Below, piece after piece: positions 60,777 to 64,000 of a DNA stretch of 64,000 nt. The position numbers and the translations under genes are program-made. This DNA comes from Spirochaetales bacterium (GTDB lineage: Bacteria; Spirochaetota; Spirochaetia; DSM-2461). Under the pieces are notes generated by a model. The model made no database searches. It saw nothing but the letters and a program-made list of their open reading frames with translations, and had not been told where the DNA came from. The stretch lies in assembly GCA_016936555.1 (NCBI GenBank), contig JAFGXR010000121.1, forward strand, positions 50,496 to 114,495. The letters run 5' to 3'. How positions within the stretch are numbered: the first letter of the stretch is position 1; every line of letters starts with the position of its first letter.

Positions 60777-60830
60777 TTAATATGTTTCTCTTGTATAGAT
60801 ATTTTAGGGAAGTTAATATGTTCATATAAT
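60777..60830 (+). promoter_or_regulatory. Candidate AraC sites and promoter of the GH1 gene
   Basis: The decamer TTAATATGTT occurs at 60777-60786 and 60813-60822, in direct orientation 36 bases apart, the second directly before the TATAAT -10 box at 60825-60830. Direct repeats next to the -35 region are the normal arrangement of AraC-type activators. Confidence 0.5.
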
Positions 60831-60846
60831 ATAAATGAGGTTGTTT

Positions 60847-62208
60847 ATGAGTTTTAAAGAAGATTTTATATGGGGAGCCGCAGCCGCTTCCTACCAGATT
60901 GAAGGAGCCTGGAACGAGGACGGTAAAGGATTCTCGGTCTGGGACCACTTTACAGAGAAAAAAGGTGCCGTATATCAGGGGCATTCAGGCAAAGTGGCAT
61001 GTGACCACTATCACCGCTACAGGGAAGATGTGGCCATTATGAAAGAGCTGGGGCTCCAGTCCTACCGCTTTTCCATCTCCTGGCCACGCGTCCTCCCTGC
61101 AGGCACGGGCAAAATCAATGAAAAGGGGCTGGATTTCTACAGCCGCCTCGTCGATGAGCTCCTGGCTGCCGATATCATACCCTTTCCCACATTGTTTCAC
61201 TGGGATTATCCCTATGAGCTCTACTGCAGAGGCGGGTGGTTGAATCGCGAAGCATCGGACTGGTTCGCAGAATACGCCGCCGTAGTCGCCGATAAAATCG
61301 GTGATCGTGTCGACCGCTGGTTTACTGTGAACGAACCCCAGGTCTTTATCGAAATGGGGCATTTCACAGGCGAACACGCCCCCGGAGTCAAGCTGCAGTT
61401 GCGCGACAGAGTCAGGATGATTCACAATGTCCTGCTCAGCCATGGAAAAGCCGTTCGGGTTCTCCGCGAAAAGGGAAATGCCGATACAAGAATAGGAATG
61501 GCCCCTGTCTGCGGCGTCGCCATCCCCGCCGATCAAAGCGAAAAATCGGTTAATGCCGCCAGAGAGTTAATGTTCTCTTCCGATAGAGAAGAGGGTTTTA
61601 CAGCCTGGTCGAACAGCTGGTGGCTCGACCCTGTTTTCTTCGGAAAATATCCCGAAGAGAGCCTGAAGCACCTGGGCCAGTATCTACCCGAAGGTTGGGA
61701 GAGCGATATGACGACCATTGCACAGCCTCTCGATTTCCTGGGGAACAATCATTACCACGGCTCCTATGTCAGCGCCGATGATGAGGGCAAAGCCGTTCAC
61801 CAGAGTCCTGTAACGGGGGAACCGGTCACCGGTTTCAATTGGAGAATCACGCCCGAGGGCATTTACTGGGGATCAAAATTCCTCTACGAACGCTACGGAA
61901 AGCCCATCATCATTACGGAAAACGGACTGTCCAACAAGGATTGGGTTTCCCTGGACGGGAAAGTCCACGATCCCCAGAGAATCGATTTTACCCACCGCTA
62001 CCTGAGGGAGTACAAACGGGCTGCCGGGGACGGGATCGATCTGGCCGGATATTTCCACTGGTCCATTATGGATAACTTCGAATGGGCCGCCGGATACCGG
62101 GAGCGGTTCGGGATGGTTCATGTCGATTACACGACACAGAAAAGGACAGTCAAGGATTCGGGTTACTGGTATCGCGATGTCATCAGATCCCATGGAGAAA
62201 ACCTCTGA
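60847..62208 (+). CDS. bglA: GH1 beta-glucosidase
   Basis: A 453-residue cytoplasmic glycoside hydrolase family 1 enzyme cleaving cellobiose-like or aryl beta-glucosides. FIWGAAAASYQIEGAWNEDGKGFSVWDHF is the typical start, RWFTVNEPQVF carries the acid/base Glu, and IIITENGLSNKD the nucleophile Glu. It lacks a signal peptide, so sugars must be imported first, and no PTS gene is nearby, so unphosphorylated substrate is likely. ATG 60847 follows GAGG at the normal distance; ATG 60835 overlaps that site. Confidence 0.95.
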   Translation: MSFKEDFIWGAAAASYQIEGAWNEDGKGFSVWDHFTEKKGAVYQGHSGKVACDHYHRYREDVAIMKELGLQSYRFSISWPRVLPAGTGKINEKGLDFYSRLVDELLAADIIPFPTLFHWDYPYELYCRGGWLNREASDWFAEYAAVVADKIGDRVDRWFTVNEPQVFIEMGHFTGEHAPGVKLQLRDRVRMIHNVLLSHGKAVRVLREKGNADTRIGMAPVCGVAIPADQSEKSVNAARELMFSSDREEGFTAWSNSWWLDPVFFGKYPEESLKHLGQYLPEGWESDMTTIAQPLDFLGNNHYHGSYVSADDEGKAVHQSPVTGEPVTGFNWRITPEGIYWGSKFLYERYGKPIIITENGLSNKDWVSLDGKVHDPQRIDFTHRYLREYKRAAGDGIDLAGYFHWSIMDNFEWAAGYRERFGMVHVDYTTQKRTVKDSGYWYRDVIRSHGENL

Positions 62209-62399
62209 TTTCCTCTCTACAGTAAGTACGGTTCCACAATCTCATCGAGAACACCTTCCTTTTCAGCTCTCTGACTGTCTGATCGAACAGGGGGATAAGG
62301 GAGGTGTGCCGAGACCTTTTCCCCATGGAGAGAAAAAAATCTCTCCGGTCGAGTCTGGTCGGTCATAAAAGTCGTTTTATCATCAGTGCTATTGTCAAA

Positions 62400-63308
62400 T
62401 CAATCCCGATTCGACAGGTGCTGGTTGAAGAGCCATTGTACAACTTCGGGATCTCCATAGGCCGGTGAACCGGTATGCCCCATTCCCGCGTAATGGCTCT
62501 TTTTGAAGATCTCTACACCGGAGAGGTTTAAAGTGGTGGTGGTACGTTCATATCCCGAAACCATTTGAGTCTTGACAGTCTCGAAAGCTCCTGCGCTGGT
62601 GGCCAGCCCTTTGGCAAAGTTGTAGGCCTGGTTGGAGAGGCGGTTGCTGTCTTCCGGGTCTTCGCTCAATAACACACTGCCGTACCCGAAGTCATAGGCA
62701 TCCTGGAGACCCACGTGGTACCAGACAGATGTTTTACCGGCAATGGCATCGGGTAATTCCGTATTGCTTCCTCCGGCGCAGCGGACGATACCGGCGGCGA
62801 TCAACCCCTGATCCGCTTCCAGATTTGATGCGAAAGGATAGGAACCTGAACCGCCGGCTGAGAATCCGGCCAGGTAGATTCGATTTCTGTCGATTCTATA
62901 GTCTTCAACCAGTTCGGCAATCATGGCGAAGTACCAGGCGCTGTTTTGCGCGGCCGTGAGGCAGAAGCAGGGATAGTCCTGCATTCTTTACGTCTGACCT
63001 GCGACTAGGCTTCCGGTATAGCTGATATTAATCAACAGAGGATAGGACCGCTCTGCGTTGTAATCCTTATCGTAGTTCCAGGGGCGCATCAGTTCGTAAC
63101 TCCTGGAGGTCCCGTTATCATCAAAGGTTTTTGATTCGTAGTATGGTCTGTCGGCTTCATCGAAGTCTTCAATTGCCGGATTGTGCTGGAACGGCATATC
63201 GCCAGAGTCCATTATAGTCGGATCAGCCGGATTCTCGCATGAAACCAGTGCGAGGAAAAGAATCGTAAAAACGGATAAAATCAGGGAAATCTTAATATGT
63301 TCTTTCAT
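62400..63308 (-). pseudogene. Esterase lipoprotein gene split by in-frame TAA
   Basis: A PHB-depolymerase/feruloyl-esterase-like alpha/beta hydrolase. The first part (63308-62991) has a lipoprotein signal (lipobox LVSC) and YELMRPWNYDKDYNAERSYPLLINI. It ends with an in-frame TAA at 62990-62988. Two codons later the same frame continues with MQDYPCFCLT, IDRNRIYLAGFSAGGSGSYP (nucleophile Ser in GFSAG), a DAYDFG region and HTGSPAY near the end. Read through, it would be a 302-residue exported esterase; as it stands, the catalytic half lacks secretion signals. The damage could be a true nonsense mutation or a sequence error. Confidence 0.72.
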
Positions 63309-63404
63309 GTATAAACCTCTTCAGAGTCATACTCAATATATAGTGAACGCTGAGAAAAACAATAAATTTTTATGGATTGACTCTATAAGGTTTAATAAGG
63401 GGGG

Positions 63405-63761
63405 TCAGTCAAAAAAATGTAAAAGTGGATCGTCTTCTTCTTCCTCCGGCAGGGGTTTGGAAGAGATCAGGATCACATCACCCTCGATTTTCAGGTCGTA
63501 TTTTTTTAACCTGGAAGCATTCTGATTCAGACATTCTCCCGTTACAAGATCAAATTTCCACCCATGGCGGGGGCAGGTTGCCACATTTCCGGAAATATGG
63601 CCTCTGGTAATATCCGCGCCCTGATGTTTGCAGCCGACTTCAATGGCATAAAACCCGGCATCCGGTCCTTTGATAATGCCAACTTTTCGGCCCAATATGG
63701 TAACACTTATTATTCTGTTGTTTTTAAAATCATTAATATTAGCGGCTTTTATATAATCCAT
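63405..63761 (-). CDS. Rieske [2Fe-2S] ferredoxin-like protein
   Basis: A 118-residue soluble electron carrier. The cluster ligands are in CKHQGAD and CPRHGWKFD, separated by 17 residues, the usual CxH...CxxH arrangement. It is of the short ferredoxin type (as in nitrite reductase small subunits and dioxygenase ferredoxins). The C-terminal tail is acidic (PEEEEDDP). ATG 63761 follows GAGG; TTG 63767 is in frame but less likely. No oxygenase or reductase partner is seen in the window. Confidence 0.88.
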   Translation of the reverse strand: MDYIKAANINDFKNNRIISVTILGRKVGIIKGPDAGFYAIEVGCKHQGADITRGHISGNVATCPRHGWKFDLVTGECLNQNASRLKKYDLKIEGDVILISSKPLPEEEEDDPLLHFFD

Positions 63762-63922
63762 TTTCAATCCTCTATCGTGAGCTGCATTTCATATCGCACC
63801 CGGATCAGAGTGCTCCGAATCCAAAAATCGCACTTTTATTGATCGGTTCGGCAATATGCAGTCTATCACGATGAGGCTGATTTAGCGAATCCTTGGCCGT
63901 ATATTAAAATAATTGTAAGCGC

Positions 63923-64000
63923 CTATTTCAGCACATCTTGATTCTGTTCAGCAATCAGTTTGATTTTGAGAAATATTCCACGGCAGAAGCCGTTCGAGCC
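63923..64000 (-). CDS. Possible C-terminal end of a gene (partial)
   Basis: A 25-codon open frame running in from the right edge and ending at TAG 63925-63923, with a coherent ending (FLKIKLIAEQNQDVLK). It could be the last part of a minus-strand gene outside the window. There is too little to identify it, and it may be a chance frame. The 160 bases between it and the Rieske gene hold nothing I can name. Confidence 0.3.
   Translation of the reverse strand, partial: GSNGFCRGIFLKIKLIAEQNQDVLK

Noticed and set aside
56449..62990. Possible recoding of TAA as an amino acid, since two genes have in-frame TAA
   Set aside because: Many intact genes here end in TAA (for example at 5429 and 39839) at the normal length, so TAA is an ordinary stop.

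Overview
The window looks like the chromosome of a free-living, saccharolytic, anaerobic or microaerophilic Gram-negative bacterium, most likely a spirochaete of the Spirochaeta/Oceanispirochaeta type. This placement is an inference from gene content: desulfoferrodoxin, several glycosidases, GlgC, a large dCACHE chemoreceptor, dense c-di-GMP/cAMP signalling, ErcA, and outer-membrane-type proteins and lipoproteins. There is no rRNA or tRNA to settle it. I saw no CRISPR array, insertion sequence or prophage.

1-9 kb: end of an ABC-transporter ATPase gene, a periplasmic binding protein, a membrane LuxR-type regulator, a class C beta-lactamase-like lipoprotein, a membrane diguanylate cyclase, a pair of thioredoxin-fold proteins divergent from a GNAT acetyltransferase, glgC, a lone receiver protein and desulfoferrodoxin. 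9-19 kb: CHASE4-like/GGDEF protein, aldo/keto reductase, methyl-accepting chemotaxis protein, a winged-helix membrane protein divergent from a Crp/Fnr regulator, a DUF5692-like membrane protein, and an ErcA-like alcohol-dehydrogenase homologue followed by a PAS histidine kinase with no canonical start codon. 19-26 kb: thioredoxin, GH4 glycosidase with a divergent AraC regulator, tag, an HD-GYP protein, an FAH-family protein, a zinc-ribbon protein and a PHP-ACT-ACT fusion.

26.4-31.1 kb is a damaged drug-efflux locus: RND pump, adaptor, and NarL-type sensor kinase plus response regulator, each missing an internal or terminal piece. 31-42 kb: pepD, an M49-like peptidase, a histidine kinase paired with a Cache-type lipoprotein, a TSUP permease, a thioredoxin relic, a GH13 enzyme behind a palindromic operator, a SlyD-like isomerase with a Cys/Gly/His tail, and an unknown lipoprotein.

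42.3-54.2 kb is the most interesting block: a tightly packed, co-directional operon of an HDOD protein, PelD-like, PelE-like, PelF, PelG, a 1251-residue TPR/beta-barrel protein resembling PelB but carrying an extra N-terminal carbohydrate-binding-like module, and a DUF2194/deacetylase-like secreted protein. It reads as a divergent diderm Pel exopolysaccharide system without recognisable PelC or canonical PelA. It is followed by an A/T-rich surface lipoprotein with eleven 75-bp BspA/DUF285 repeats.

56-64 kb: a small secreted protein gene interrupted by TAA, a YbaK-type deacylase, an ArsR-rhodanese regulator, a 7TM-DISM class III cyclase, an AraC regulator divergent from a GH1 beta-glucosidase, an esterase gene split by an in-frame TAA, a Rieske protein and a gene end.

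Two themes cut across the window. Many first genes of transcription units have a -10 hexamer only 6-8 nt before the ATG and no Shine-Dalgarno sequence, as expected for leaderless mRNAs, whereas downstream operon genes have normal ribosome sites. Several genes also carry lesions (internal deletions, in-frame TAA, missing start codons), pointing either to local gene decay or to sequence errors.
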